Positions 1 through 5,113 of a DNA stretch of 6,794 nucleotides are shown piece by piece. The notes below the pieces were generated by a model. The model saw only the letters and a program-made list of their open reading frames with translations, was not told where the DNA came from and searched no databases. Origin of the DNA: Leptolyngbyaceae cyanobacterium M65_K2018_010 (GTDB lineage: Bacteria; Cyanobacteriota; Cyanobacteriia; Phormidesmidales; Phormidesmidaceae); contig DVEE01000554.1 in the NCBI GenBank assembly GCA_015295885.1, positions 1 through 6,794 on the forward strand. Direction: 5' to 3'. Numbering within the stretch: position 1 is the stretch's first letter; the number at the start of each line of letters is the position of its first letter. The translations under genes and the position numbers were made by a program.

Positions 1-456
1 AGGCGTTCTTTGGTAGAACAATACGGAGCTCTAGATACAGCTCTCAACTACTGCTTAGACTATGAGCTCTGGCTCAGGTACGGTCAGCACGTCCCTTTTC
101 TATACATTTCTGATAAGCTGGCTGGCTCAAGAATGTACGCTGCCAACAAGACCCTGGCTCAAAGCTTGGCCGCCCATAGTGAAACCAATGCCATGCTGCT
201 TTCTAAGTTTGGCGTTGTACCCGGCTCTTGGTTAGTGGGCTATGCCTTAGTCAAGACCGAAATGGACTCTGGAATTAGCCGGTTTGATGCAGCTAGAACC
301 CATGAGTTTGTGGCCTTGTTAGTAAGATTCTCGCTGCTAGAGCTATTGAAGAACAATAAGCCTGCTCTGCTGAAGATGGCACCCAAAATGTTACTTTGGT
401 TTTTATTCCCTAACCATGCCTGGTTTAGACGGGAAAATATCTTAGATCTGATTTAG
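1..456 (+). CDS. Glycosyltransferase family 2, C-terminal part (5' end outside window)
   Basis: The frame is open from base 1 (visible residues start R-R-S-L-V-E-Q-Y-G) to a TAG at 454-456, so the start lies upstream; the TTG at 10 is only an internal codon. The 151 visible residues match the end of a GT-A fold family-2 glycosyltransferase: the 'RRSLVEQYG..D' turn, then LDYELWLR at about residues 19-26 (the acidic D/E-D-x-x-W-x-R region conserved before the catalytic end), then PFLYISDKLAGSRMY...KT, the usual 'LA-x-x-R-x-H/Y-x-x-x-K-T' segment. The remaining roughly 95 residues are a variable helical tail without clear membrane segments. The N-terminal nucleotide-binding half and the DxD motif are not in view. 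Donor and acceptor are unknown; the nearby GT4 and gmd suggest surface glycan assembly. Base composition is lower in GC (two sampled 60-nt lines give 47% and 40%) than in gmd (60% in one sampled line). Confidence 0.8.
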   Translation, partial: RRSLVEQYGALDTALNYCLDYELWLRYGQHVPFLYISDKLAGSRMYAANKTLAQSLAAHSETNAMLLSKFGVVPGSWLVGYALVKTEMDSGISRFDAARTHEFVALLVRFSLLELLKNNKPALLKMAPKMLLWFLFPNHAWFRRENILDLI

Positions 457-574
457 CTACTTTAGCCACGCGTATTCATAGGTCTGGATTGGACAAGGAT
501 TAGCTAGCGGTGCAGGGACGTGAGGAAATAAAGCATCAAAATAGCTGTTCGCCTTCAAAAAGCTGTCCCGCTTA
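457..574. other. Convergent intergenic gap
   Basis: This is the 118-nt gap between the GT2 stop and the stop of the first Uma2 gene, which converge here. I looked for a bidirectional terminator and found only short complementary words (GGGAC near 517 with GTCCC near 565) and no GC-rich hairpin with a T run. No gene is supported. Confidence 0.5.
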
Positions 575-643
575 CTACTCCGGCAAGTTATCCGGATCCA
601 GTCCTTGCGCCCTCAAATACGCCGCCAGCCGCTCTGCCCGCTG
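575..643 (-). repeat. Uma2 C-terminal tail repeat, copy 1
   Basis: This segment codes for the last residues of paralogue 1 (RAERLAAYLRAQGLDP and the stop). The 62 nt at 582-643 match 57 of 62 positions in the tail of paralogue 2 (1476-1537), counted by eye, although the bodies of the two proteins differ much more. Confidence 0.7.
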
Positions 644-1405
644 TTCGGCCTGTTCCGTATCGGTCAGCAACCAGTTACCTGCCTCATCACACCAGCGTAG
701 CCAGGCTCGGCTCACCCCTTCAAACTCCCCGTGCCAGATTCCCAGACCTAACTGTAACTCCGGCAACCAGGCCATTGGAGTCTCTGAGCCCAGTTCTTGT
801 TCGTGATAACGACCATCTATTCGCTCAAAAAACCGCAGCCGGTTTGTATATCGACTAAACACCAGATAGTAAGGCACCTGCAAAATCTGCTCATACACAT
901 CCCACTTATGCGGCGGAGCCACCCCGGAATCATCAGCTTCCAGAGTATAGGGCAACAGGTCTGCTGGTTGTTCTGCCGATCGCACTTCATCCGCGTAGTC
1001 TTTCAAATCCTCCTGTTCCCGACCCGGGGATAGCAGTTCCACGATAACCGTGGGGGCTTTGCCTTCATCCCAAACCACGTAGCTGGTGCGCAAGTCCTGC
1101 TGGCGATACAGTCGGGGTACATCGACCACCAGAAACCAGTCCGGGCGCTTATGCCACCGAGGATGGGACGGATCGTAGTACAAGTTGATATCACTGCCGG
1201 TAAAGTATTGGTCCGCCGCGTAGTCCCTCAGCCGCAGGGTACGGCTCAACAATTGCGGCTGCAGGTCATGAAATTCATCCGGCAAACCCGGTTCCCCCGA
1301 CACTTCACAGGGTAAATCATACATCGTGGGGAGAGAGTCTCCAGAGCCGTGGAGCATGCTCTGGGGTGTTTTAGCTAAACCTGAAGAAGAAACGAATGAA
1401 CTCAT
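575..1405 (-). CDS. Uma2 family endonuclease-like protein (DUF820), paralogue 1
   Basis: A 276-aa protein with ATG at 1405-1403, TAG at 577-575, and a good ribosome site (AAGGAG, 11 nt upstream). It belongs to the Uma2/DUF820 family, which has a PD-(D/E)XK nuclease fold and whose in vivo role is unproven. Visible family marks are RPDW at 87-90 (candidate acidic active-site Asp89), SYVVWDEGKAPTVIVELLSP at about 108-127 (candidate Glu123 followed by LSP), then KWDVYEQILQVPYYLVF at about 167-183 and a WLPELQLGLGIWHGEFEG strand region. The protein ends in LRWCDEAGNWLL and a short helical tail, RAERLAAYLRAQGLDP. Compared with paralogue 2 it carries a somewhat longer acidic segment between the LSP motif and KWDVYEQ (about 128-166). 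It is tandem with and downstream of paralogue 2 (61 nt apart) but has its own ribosome site and possibly its own promoter. Family assignment is confident; nuclease activity is inference. Confidence 0.85.
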   Translation of the reverse strand: MSSFVSSSGLAKTPQSMLHGSGDSLPTMYDLPCEVSGEPGLPDEFHDLQPQLLSRTLRLRDYAADQYFTGSDINLYYDPSHPRWHKRPDWFLVVDVPRLYRQQDLRTSYVVWDEGKAPTVIVELLSPGREQEDLKDYADEVRSAEQPADLLPYTLEADDSGVAPPHKWDVYEQILQVPYYLVFSRYTNRLRFFERIDGRYHEQELGSETPMAWLPELQLGLGIWHGEFEGVSRAWLRWCDEAGNWLLTDTEQAEQRAERLAAYLRAQGLDPDNLPE

Positions 1406-1416
1406 CGCTCGCCTTG

Positions 1417-1422
1417 CTCCTT
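1417..1422 (-). promoter_or_regulatory. Ribosome binding site of Uma2 paralogue 1
   Basis: AAGGAG on the - strand, 11 nt before the ATG at 1405. It is the best Shine-Dalgarno match of the Uma2 block and supports this start. Confidence 0.6.
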
Positions 1423-1430
1423 TTGCCTAA

Positions 1431-1436
1431 AGTATA
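1431..1436 (-). promoter_or_regulatory. Possible -10 element (TATACT) for Uma2 paralogue 1
   Basis: TATACT on the - strand lies 25 nt before the start codon and directly abuts the hairpin at 1437-1460. At 17-nt spacing there is no recognisable -35 box, because that position falls inside the hairpin. This is a candidate only. Confidence 0.3.
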
Positions 1437-1460
1437 GCCCTTGGCTCAAAAGCCCAGGGC
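1437..1460 (-). terminator. Strong hairpin between Uma2 paralogues 2 and 1
   Basis: The 24 nt form a hairpin with ten positions per arm, nine of them paired: GCCCTGGGCT and AGCCAAGGGC (read on the - strand) around a TTTG loop with one mismatch. It sits 5 nt after the TGA of paralogue 2 and is followed by TATACTTT. It could be that gene's intrinsic terminator, although the T run is interrupted. Its stem also occupies the region upstream of paralogue 1, so an attenuating or mRNA-protecting role is possible. Confidence 0.5.
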
Positions 1461-1465
1461 GCAGA

Positions 1466-1537
1466 TCAGAGTTCTGGCAAGTTATCCGGATCCAGGCCTT
1501 GCGCCCTCAAATAGACAGCCAGCCGCTCCGCCCGCTG
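1466..1537 (-). repeat. Uma2 C-terminal tail repeat, copy 2
   Basis: This is the second copy of the shared tail. The first 20 nt of the aligned block on the + strand (from 1476) are identical to those from 582 in copy 1; mismatches cluster in the middle around AAATA(C/G). Confidence 0.7.
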
Positions 1538-2224
1538 CCGTTCCACTTCAGCCCTTTCCTGCCCAGTCAGCAGCAACTGCCCCTCACCGTCCCACCATCT
1601 CAACCAACCTGCCGTCTGCGCCTGGTTCGGGTAGGCTCCCCGCCACACCCCCAATTCAACTCCCAAGGCAGAAATGGGGAAATGCCCACGCTCGTTTGGC
1701 GATAGCAATTGGTAAGTCCCTTCTACTAGACGATAAACCTCTAGCCTGGAACGTCCGATCTCGTAAATACCATAGTAAGGAACCCGCAGAATCTGTTCGT
1801 ACACCCAAAACTTGCCAGGTTTGCCAGTCGGCTGGTTGACCTGGGCTAGGGGAGTACAGTCTCGTTCTTCAGCTCCGTCACCACTGGCGAACTCCAGCAC
1901 AATCAAGGGCGGAATAAATTCCTTCCACAGCACATAGGAACGCCGAAACTGCCCCTCCAAGAGCGGCGGTACGCCAGGCACATAAAACCAGTCCGGTGCG
2001 ATCGCGCCCGCTTCAGGTGGGTCAGTTTGCCGCCAATAGATGCCGCAGTCTTGGCCAATGGCGTAGTCACCCTCAGGATGACGCTGGTTTAGAGTCGGTA
2101 CAATCGAATCGGTCAGCAACAGACTCTGAGGATGCTCCTGAAAGTTTTTCACAAATGTGCCGTCAGATTCAGGTAACTGAGTATGGTCCGGCAGTGGTGT
2201 AGTCAGGTCGTGGAGCTGAACCAT
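1466..2224 (-). CDS. Uma2 family endonuclease-like protein (DUF820), paralogue 2
   Basis: A 252-aa protein, ATG at 2224-2222 and TGA at 1468-1466; I see no strong Shine-Dalgarno before this ATG. Same family as paralogue 1. The visible marks are APDWFYVPGVPP at about 76-87 (candidate Asp78), RRSYVLWKEFIPPLIVLEFAS at about 94-114 (candidate Glu111; the usual LSP is replaced by FAS), and then KFWVYEQILRVPYYGIYEI at about 138-156 and GVELGVWRGAY at about 188-198. The end is WLRWWDGEGQLLLTGQERAE followed by a charged helix and the RAERLAVYLRAQGLDP tail. The region between Glu111 and WVYEQ is shorter than in paralogue 1, and the LSP change may mean altered catalysis. It is tandem between paralogue 1 and the decayed third copy. 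Substrate and partner are unknown; there is no adjacent antitoxin-like or transposase gene to suggest a role. Confidence 0.83.
   Translation of the reverse strand: MVQLHDLTTPLPDHTQLPESDGTFVKNFQEHPQSLLLTDSIVPTLNQRHPEGDYAIGQDCGIYWRQTDPPEAGAIAPDWFYVPGVPPLLEGQFRRSYVLWKEFIPPLIVLEFASGDGAEERDCTPLAQVNQPTGKPGKFWVYEQILRVPYYGIYEIGRSRLEVYRLVEGTYQLLSPNERGHFPISALGVELGVWRGAYPNQAQTAGWLRWWDGEGQLLLTGQERAEVERQRAERLAVYLRAQGLDPDNLPEL
1998..2005. repeat. HIP1 palindrome
   Basis: GCGATCGC, the highly iterated cyanobacterial octamer, lies within Uma2 paralogue 2 over the Ala-Ile-Ala codons just before the PDW motif. Confidence 0.85.
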
Positions 2225-2266
2225 AGCTGATGAAAAACTGAGTGTTTCTACTTTACCTTTGATGTT

Positions 2267-2287
2267 ACCGAAGTTCAGAACTCCGGT
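2267..2287. repeat. Near-perfect inverted repeat over the stop of the Uma2 pseudogene
   Basis: ACCGAAGTTC-A-GAACTCCGGT: the 10-nt arms pair fully apart from one G-T wobble. It overlaps the TGA of the pseudogene at 2277-2275. On the + strand it is followed by AAATTTTT, a terminator-like context, but no + strand gene ends here. On the - strand no T run follows. It may act as a transcript end or as a protein-binding dyad upstream of paralogue 2. Confidence 0.4.
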
Positions 2288-2346
2288 AAATTTTTCGGAT
2301 CCAGATCTTGCGCCCGCAAATAGGCGGCCAACCGCTCTGCCCGCTA
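2285..2346 (-). repeat. Uma2 C-terminal tail repeat, copy 3 (in pseudogene)
   Basis: The third copy of the tail aligns without gaps to 582-643 and 1476-1537. It is more diverged (four mismatches to copy 1 in the first 20 nt) and begins, in coding direction, with the nonsense codon TAG in place of CAG. Confidence 0.65.
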
Positions 2347-2496
2347 TTCGGCCAACTCAGCCCGCTGCCGTTCCACTTCGGCTTGCCGTCGTTCTGCCTC
2401 AGCTCGCTGCCGTTCTATATCAGCCTGCCGTTCGGCCAACTCAGCCCGCTGCCGTTGCGTCTCGGCTTGCAATCGTTCTGCTTCAGCCCGTTGGGC
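2347..2496 (-). repeat. 42-nt tandem coding repeat (coiled coil)
   Basis: The C-terminal frame of the pseudogene reads as about 3.5 units of 14 residues: AQRAEAERLQAETQ, RQRAELAERQADIE, RQRAEAERRQAEVE and RQRAELAE. A 26-nt stretch at 2347-2372 recurs exactly at 2431-2456, two 42-nt periods away, so these units expanded recently by slippage or unequal recombination. The protein would be a highly charged heptad coiled coil. Confidence 0.7.
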
Positions 2497-2728
2497 CAAC
2501 TCCACTGAGCTGAGAAACCGCTGCCCATCCGGACGATAAATCACCGCTCATCATAATCCAGGCAAATTGCTCCGTATTATCAGCCCTGGGCTGGCCATCA
2601 CTGTCCGGGTATAGATACTCTCTATCGACCTGGGTTGAAACCGCCATTTCATCCCCCTAGAACCTAGGTTTTCCCATTCTAGTTTGCACGGGTTGTAGCT
2701 GATTCGGGGTAATTGTCCTGGGGAATCC

Positions 2729-2754
2729 GCTGCCTTCGGCTCCGCTCAGGCAGC
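2729..2754. repeat. Hairpin repeat, inverted single copy
   Basis: Perfect 7-bp stem GCTGCCT/AGGCAGC enclosing the 12-nt loop TCGGCTCCGCTC. Its 18-nt core (2733-2750) is the reverse complement of the core of the array at 2768-2834 at 16 of 18 positions. It has the same stem length and loop size as the hairpin at 2813-2838 but a different stem sequence. Confidence 0.7.
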
Positions 2755-2767
2755 TAGCTATGTCATA

Positions 2768-2838
2768 TCCTGAGCGTAGTCGAAGGTCGTGTCCTGAGCG
2801 TAGTCGAAGGTCGTGTCCTGAGCGTAGTCGAAGGACAC
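2768..2838. repeat. 24-nt tandem repeat array, three direct copies
   Basis: The 19-nt unit TCCTGAGCGTAGTCGAAGG occurs identically at 2768-2786, 2792-2810 and 2816-2834, joined by the 5-nt spacer TCGTG. Only the last copy has complementary flanks and forms a perfect 7-bp stem, GTGTCCT (2813-2819) with AGGACAC (2832-2838), around the loop GAGCGTAGTCGA. The first two copies can pair only CCT with AGG. I recall close relatives of this motif as an interspersed intergenic repeat in various bacteria including cyanobacteria, but cannot search for it here. Confidence 0.8.
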
Positions 2839-2853
2839 ATTGCTTTGACGACA

Positions 2854-2882
2854 TTGACCTAGACTGGGAAAATTAGAATTCT
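2854..2882 (+). promoter_or_regulatory. Weak candidate promoter for GT4-gmd
   Basis: TTGACC at 2854-2859, 17 nt, then AATTCT at 2877-2882. The -35 match is good and the -10 is poor. It lies 55 nt before the chosen start of the GT4 gene, just after the hairpin array. A second TTGACG at 2845 has no matching -10. Confidence 0.25.
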
Positions 2883-2936
2883 GCTGATATAGGTTTGGGT
2901 CAGCCACGCCTGGAAGGATCTGAACAACACCCCCCC

Positions 2937-4112
2937 ATGATGAAGGTTGTCGTAGAGGCTACACCGGTTTTACCTAGGCCCAGCGGGGTGGGGCTTTACG
3001 TCTTGAATTTGTTAGCGGCACTGAAGGCCCTGCAAGAACCCGAGTCCTTTGAGTTGGGGCTGGCCTACCAACCCAGCCTGAAGAATTGGTTGCGGGGTAA
3101 TCTGGCGGTGCCTGAGGTCTTAGCCCACTACGACAACATTGCCGTTCTGCCGCTGCCGGTTCGGCTACTGAATGTATTGGCTCAGATGCCTGGGCAGCCG
3201 CTAATGGCCAAGCTAGAGCGGCGCTTTGGCCAACCCGATATCTACCACGGCACCAACTATGCGGTGTACCCCTGTCGCCATAGCCGACGGGTGATGAATA
3301 TCTACGACCTGTCCTTTATTCGCTACCCGGACTATGTGACGACCGTGGTGCGCACCTATACCCAACGGGTCAAGCAATGCCTGGCCTGGGCGGATTTGGT
3401 GATCACCATTTCGGAAAGTTCCAAGCAAGACATCATGGACTATCTGGGCGTACCGGCGGAACGCATCTGGGTCACTCCCCTGGCCAGCCGCTATGCCGCC
3501 GATGCCCTGCCCCCCAGCCCGGTAGGGCCAAACTCTCCGGAACTGGGCGATGGTCCAAGCTCTGTCTTTGGGGAACGCCCCTTCATCCTTTTTGTCAGCA
3601 CCCTGGAGCCTCGCAAAAACGTGGTGCGGCTGATTGAGGCCTTTAATCAGCTCAAGACCCAGCATCGGGTCGATCATCAGTTGGTGTTGGTGGGCCAAAA
3701 GGGCTGGCAGTTTGAGCCCATCTTTGAGGCCATAGCCGCTTCTCCTTGGCGGCACCAGATTCGCCACCTTGATTACTTGACCGATGCCCAGGTGGCCCAC
3801 GGCTATGCCCAGGCCGATGTGTTTGCCTATCCTTCTCTGTACGAAGGCTTTGGCCTGCCAGTGCTAGAAGCCATGACCCTGGGTTGCCCGGTGGTCACGG
3901 CTAAAACCTCTTCCCTGCCGGAGGTGGCGGGTAGGGCCGCCCTACTGGTTGATCCGACCAGTGTGGAGGAACTCGCTGAGGCCCTGGGGCGGGTGATTGG
4001 CGATCGCGCCCTCCGGCAGTCTTTAATTAAGCAGGGCTATCAGCAGGCGGCTCAGTTTTCGTGGCGGGGCACGGCCCAAGCCACTCTGGCCGCCTATCGT
4101 TCCATACTTTAA
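2937..4112 (+). CDS. Glycosyltransferase family 4 (GT-B fold)
   Basis: A 391-aa GT4 enzyme, expected to transfer a sugar from a nucleotide donor with retention, acting in the cytoplasm or at the inner membrane face on a glycan or lipid-linked acceptor. The start is taken at the ATG-ATG pair (2937 or 2940), because the usual opening MKVVVEATPVLPRPSGVG begins there; the open frame reaches a TTG at 2895. A GGAAGG at 2912-2917 is rather far for a ribosome site. Residues about 1-195 form the acceptor domain: GVG at 17-19, YHGTNY, and IYDLSFIRYPDY at 122-133. A Pro/Gly-rich linker follows (about 193-212). The donor domain has LFVSTLEPRKN at about 218-228 and YEGFGLPVLEAM with the E-x7-E pair (Glu303, Glu311), ending at about 390. 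All motifs are intact. Gmd follows 29 nt downstream, so a GDP-sugar (mannose, rhamnose or fucose type) is the likely donor, as inference. Confidence 0.9.
   Translation: MMKVVVEATPVLPRPSGVGLYVLNLLAALKALQEPESFELGLAYQPSLKNWLRGNLAVPEVLAHYDNIAVLPLPVRLLNVLAQMPGQPLMAKLERRFGQPDIYHGTNYAVYPCRHSRRVMNIYDLSFIRYPDYVTTVVRTYTQRVKQCLAWADLVITISESSKQDIMDYLGVPAERIWVTPLASRYAADALPPSPVGPNSPELGDGPSSVFGERPFILFVSTLEPRKNVVRLIEAFNQLKTQHRVDHQLVLVGQKGWQFEPIFEAIAASPWRHQIRHLDYLTDAQVAHGYAQADVFAYPSLYEGFGLPVLEAMTLGCPVVTAKTSSLPEVAGRAALLVDPTSVEELAEALGRVIGDRALRQSLIKQGYQQAAQFSWRGTAQATLAAYRSIL
4000..4007. repeat. HIP1 palindrome
   Basis: GCGATCGC within the GT4 gene over the Gly-Asp-Arg-Ala codons near its C-terminus. Confidence 0.85.
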
Positions 4113-4141
4113 TTGCCCCTAAGCTTATCCTGGCGATTCCC

Positions 4142-5113
4142 ATGACCAAGACAGCCCTGATTACCGGCCTAACCGGCCAAGACGGTTCCTACCTGGCAGA
4201 GTTTTTGCTGGCGAAAAATTACCAGGTTTACGGCATGGTACGGCGTTCCAGTTCAGGCAGTCTGGAGCGGGTTCGCCATGTGGCGGAGCAAGTGGCGGTC
4301 ATTTCCGGGGATTTGCTGGACCAATTTTCCCTGATGGATGCAATTGAAGAAACCCAGCCCGACGAGATTTACAACCTCGCCTCCCAGAGCTACGTGCCCC
4401 TATCCTGGACCCAGCCTGCCCTGACCGCGGAATATACGGCCTTGGGTGTCTCTCGCCTGCTGGAGGCGATTCGCCGCTGCAAGCCCGATAGTCGGTTTTA
4501 TCAGGCTTCCAGCAGTGAGGTGTTTGGCCAGCCCGATGAATCGCCCCAGACCGAGCGCACTGCCTTTCGCCCCCGCAATCCCTACGGGGTGGCCAAGGCC
4601 TACGCCCATTGGATGACCGTGAACTACCGAGAAAAGTACGGGCTCTATGCTTGCTGTGGCATTACCTACACCCACGAGTCGCCGCGGCGGGGGCAGGAGT
4701 TTGTCTTTCGCAAAGTGACCCAGGCTGCCGCCAAAATTAAACTGGGTCTGGCGCAGGAACTGAAGCTCGGTAATCTGGAGGCCCGCCGCGATTGGTGCCA
4801 CGCCCAGGATGCGATTCGGGCCATGTGGCTGATGTTGCAGCAGGATACCCCCGACGATTACATCATTGCCAGTGGTGAAACCCATTCGGTGCGGGAGTTA
4901 GTCCAGTGCGCCTTTGACTACGTCGGTCTCTCCTGGGAGGACTATGTTTCCATGGATCCGGCCTTTTATCGCCCGGACGAGGCGGTCCAGCTGGTGGGTT
5001 CCATTGAAAAAATTCAAGCCCAGCTCCACTGGCAACCCAACTATTCTTTTCAGCAGTTGGTGCAGTCTATGGTGGACCATGACCTGAAGGCCCTGAGCCA
5101 GGCAGGGTATTAA
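4142..5113 (+). CDS. gmd: GDP-mannose 4,6-dehydratase, short form
   Basis: A 323-aa extended short-chain dehydrogenase that should convert GDP-mannose to GDP-4-keto-6-deoxymannose, the branch point to GDP-fucose, GDP-rhamnose and related deoxysugars; cytosolic. The start is ATG 4142, which opens MTKTALITGLTGQDGSYLAE; the frame upstream only overlaps the GT4 end. The NAD(P) glycine motif is G9-x-x-G12-x-x-G15. Catalytic candidates are Ser124 and Glu126 in QASSSEVFG and the Tyr148-x3-Lys152 pair in NPYGVAKAYAHW. Family blocks ITYTHESPRRG (174-184), LGNLEARRDW (209-218) and PDDYIIASGETHSVRE (237-252) are all present. It is shorter than E. coli-type Gmd (about 370 aa) and differs at family positions: THESP for NHESP (Thr177) and DWCHA for DWGHA (Cys219). 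No clear Shine-Dalgarno is seen; it lies 29 nt after GT4, so it is probably co-transcribed. No reductase (fcl or rmd) is in view. Confidence 0.87.
   Translation: MTKTALITGLTGQDGSYLAEFLLAKNYQVYGMVRRSSSGSLERVRHVAEQVAVISGDLLDQFSLMDAIEETQPDEIYNLASQSYVPLSWTQPALTAEYTALGVSRLLEAIRRCKPDSRFYQASSSEVFGQPDESPQTERTAFRPRNPYGVAKAYAHWMTVNYREKYGLYACCGITYTHESPRRGQEFVFRKVTQAAAKIKLGLAQELKLGNLEARRDWCHAQDAIRAMWLMLQQDTPDDYIIASGETHSVRELVQCAFDYVGLSWEDYVSMDPAFYRPDEAVQLVGSIEKIQAQLHWQPNYSFQQLVQSMVDHDLKALSQAGY

Larger units (their letters stand above)
2275..2647 (-). pseudogene. Uma2 (DUF820) pseudogene: core deleted, frameshifted, nonsense codon
   Basis: The original start is readable: ATG at 2647-2645 after a GGGGG ribosome site, opening MAVSTQVDREYLYPDSDG, then QPRADNTEQFAWI, a common cyanobacterial Uma2 N-terminus. 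After about 33 residues (near 2550) homology stops. The gene resumes near 2542 in another frame with IYRPDGQRFLSSVELAQ, the segment that normally follows the catalytic core in this subfamily. The missing part should be roughly 130-150 codons, including the acidic active-site residues (size is recalled from the family, not measured). The N-terminal frame now ends at a TGA at 2485-2483 after 54 residues. The C-terminal frame runs through a charged coiled coil into TAG at 2346-2344. Past this stop the same frame continues RAERLAAYLRAQDLDP to a TGA at 2277-2275. Paralogue 1 has CAG in the same codon context, so a single C-to-T change made the stop. It belongs to a different Uma2 subgroup from paralogues 1 and 2. 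Confidence 0.85.
2648..2936. other. Divergent intergenic region with hairpin repeats
   Basis: This 289-nt stretch separates the - strand Uma2 block from the + strand GT4-gmd pair. It holds a small CCTAG-AAC-CTAGG hairpin at 2656-2668, the isolated inverted repeat copy at 2729-2754, the three-copy 24-nt array at 2768-2838, and the presumed GT4 promoter after 2840. The open frame across 2657-2854 (- strand) reads LRLRSGHD three times only because the 24-nt unit is a multiple of three; I do not regard it as a gene. Confidence 0.7.

Noticed and set aside
575..2647. Uma2 genes as a toxin-antitoxin or restriction-like defence system
   Set aside because: No small partner gene, methylase or other defence gene is adjacent, and the family is spread widely in cyanobacterial genomes without such partners.
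575..2647. Insertion sequence ends or transposase remnants flanking the Uma2 block
   Set aside because: I found no transposase-like frame, and no matched terminal inverted repeats or target duplications at the borders by eye.
2768..2834. Possible small CRISPR array
   Set aside because: The gaps between units are only 5 nt and identical (TCGTG), so there are no spacers; no cas genes are present.
2657..2854. A 65-codon open frame on the - strand with LRLRSGHD repeats
   Set aside because: The repeats follow from a 24-nt DNA repeat with a period divisible by three; there is no family resemblance and hairpin structure explains the sequence better.
2845..2879. Promoter made of TTGACG (2845) and TAGAAT (2874)
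   Set aside because: The spacing is 23 nt, and 14 nt from the alternative TTGACC; neither fits a sigma-70 promoter.
2895..2939. TTG at 2895 as the start of the GT4 protein
   Set aside because: The extra 14 residues are outside the usual GT4 start, and the ATG pair at 2937/2940 begins exactly at the conserved first strand.
3213..3800. A 195-codon open frame on the - strand inside the GT4 gene
   Set aside because: It lies wholly antisense to a gene with intact GT4 motifs; its sequence shows no recognisable domain.
4400..4885. A 161-codon open frame on the - strand inside gmd
   Set aside because: It is antisense to conserved Gmd blocks and reflects third-position GC bias.
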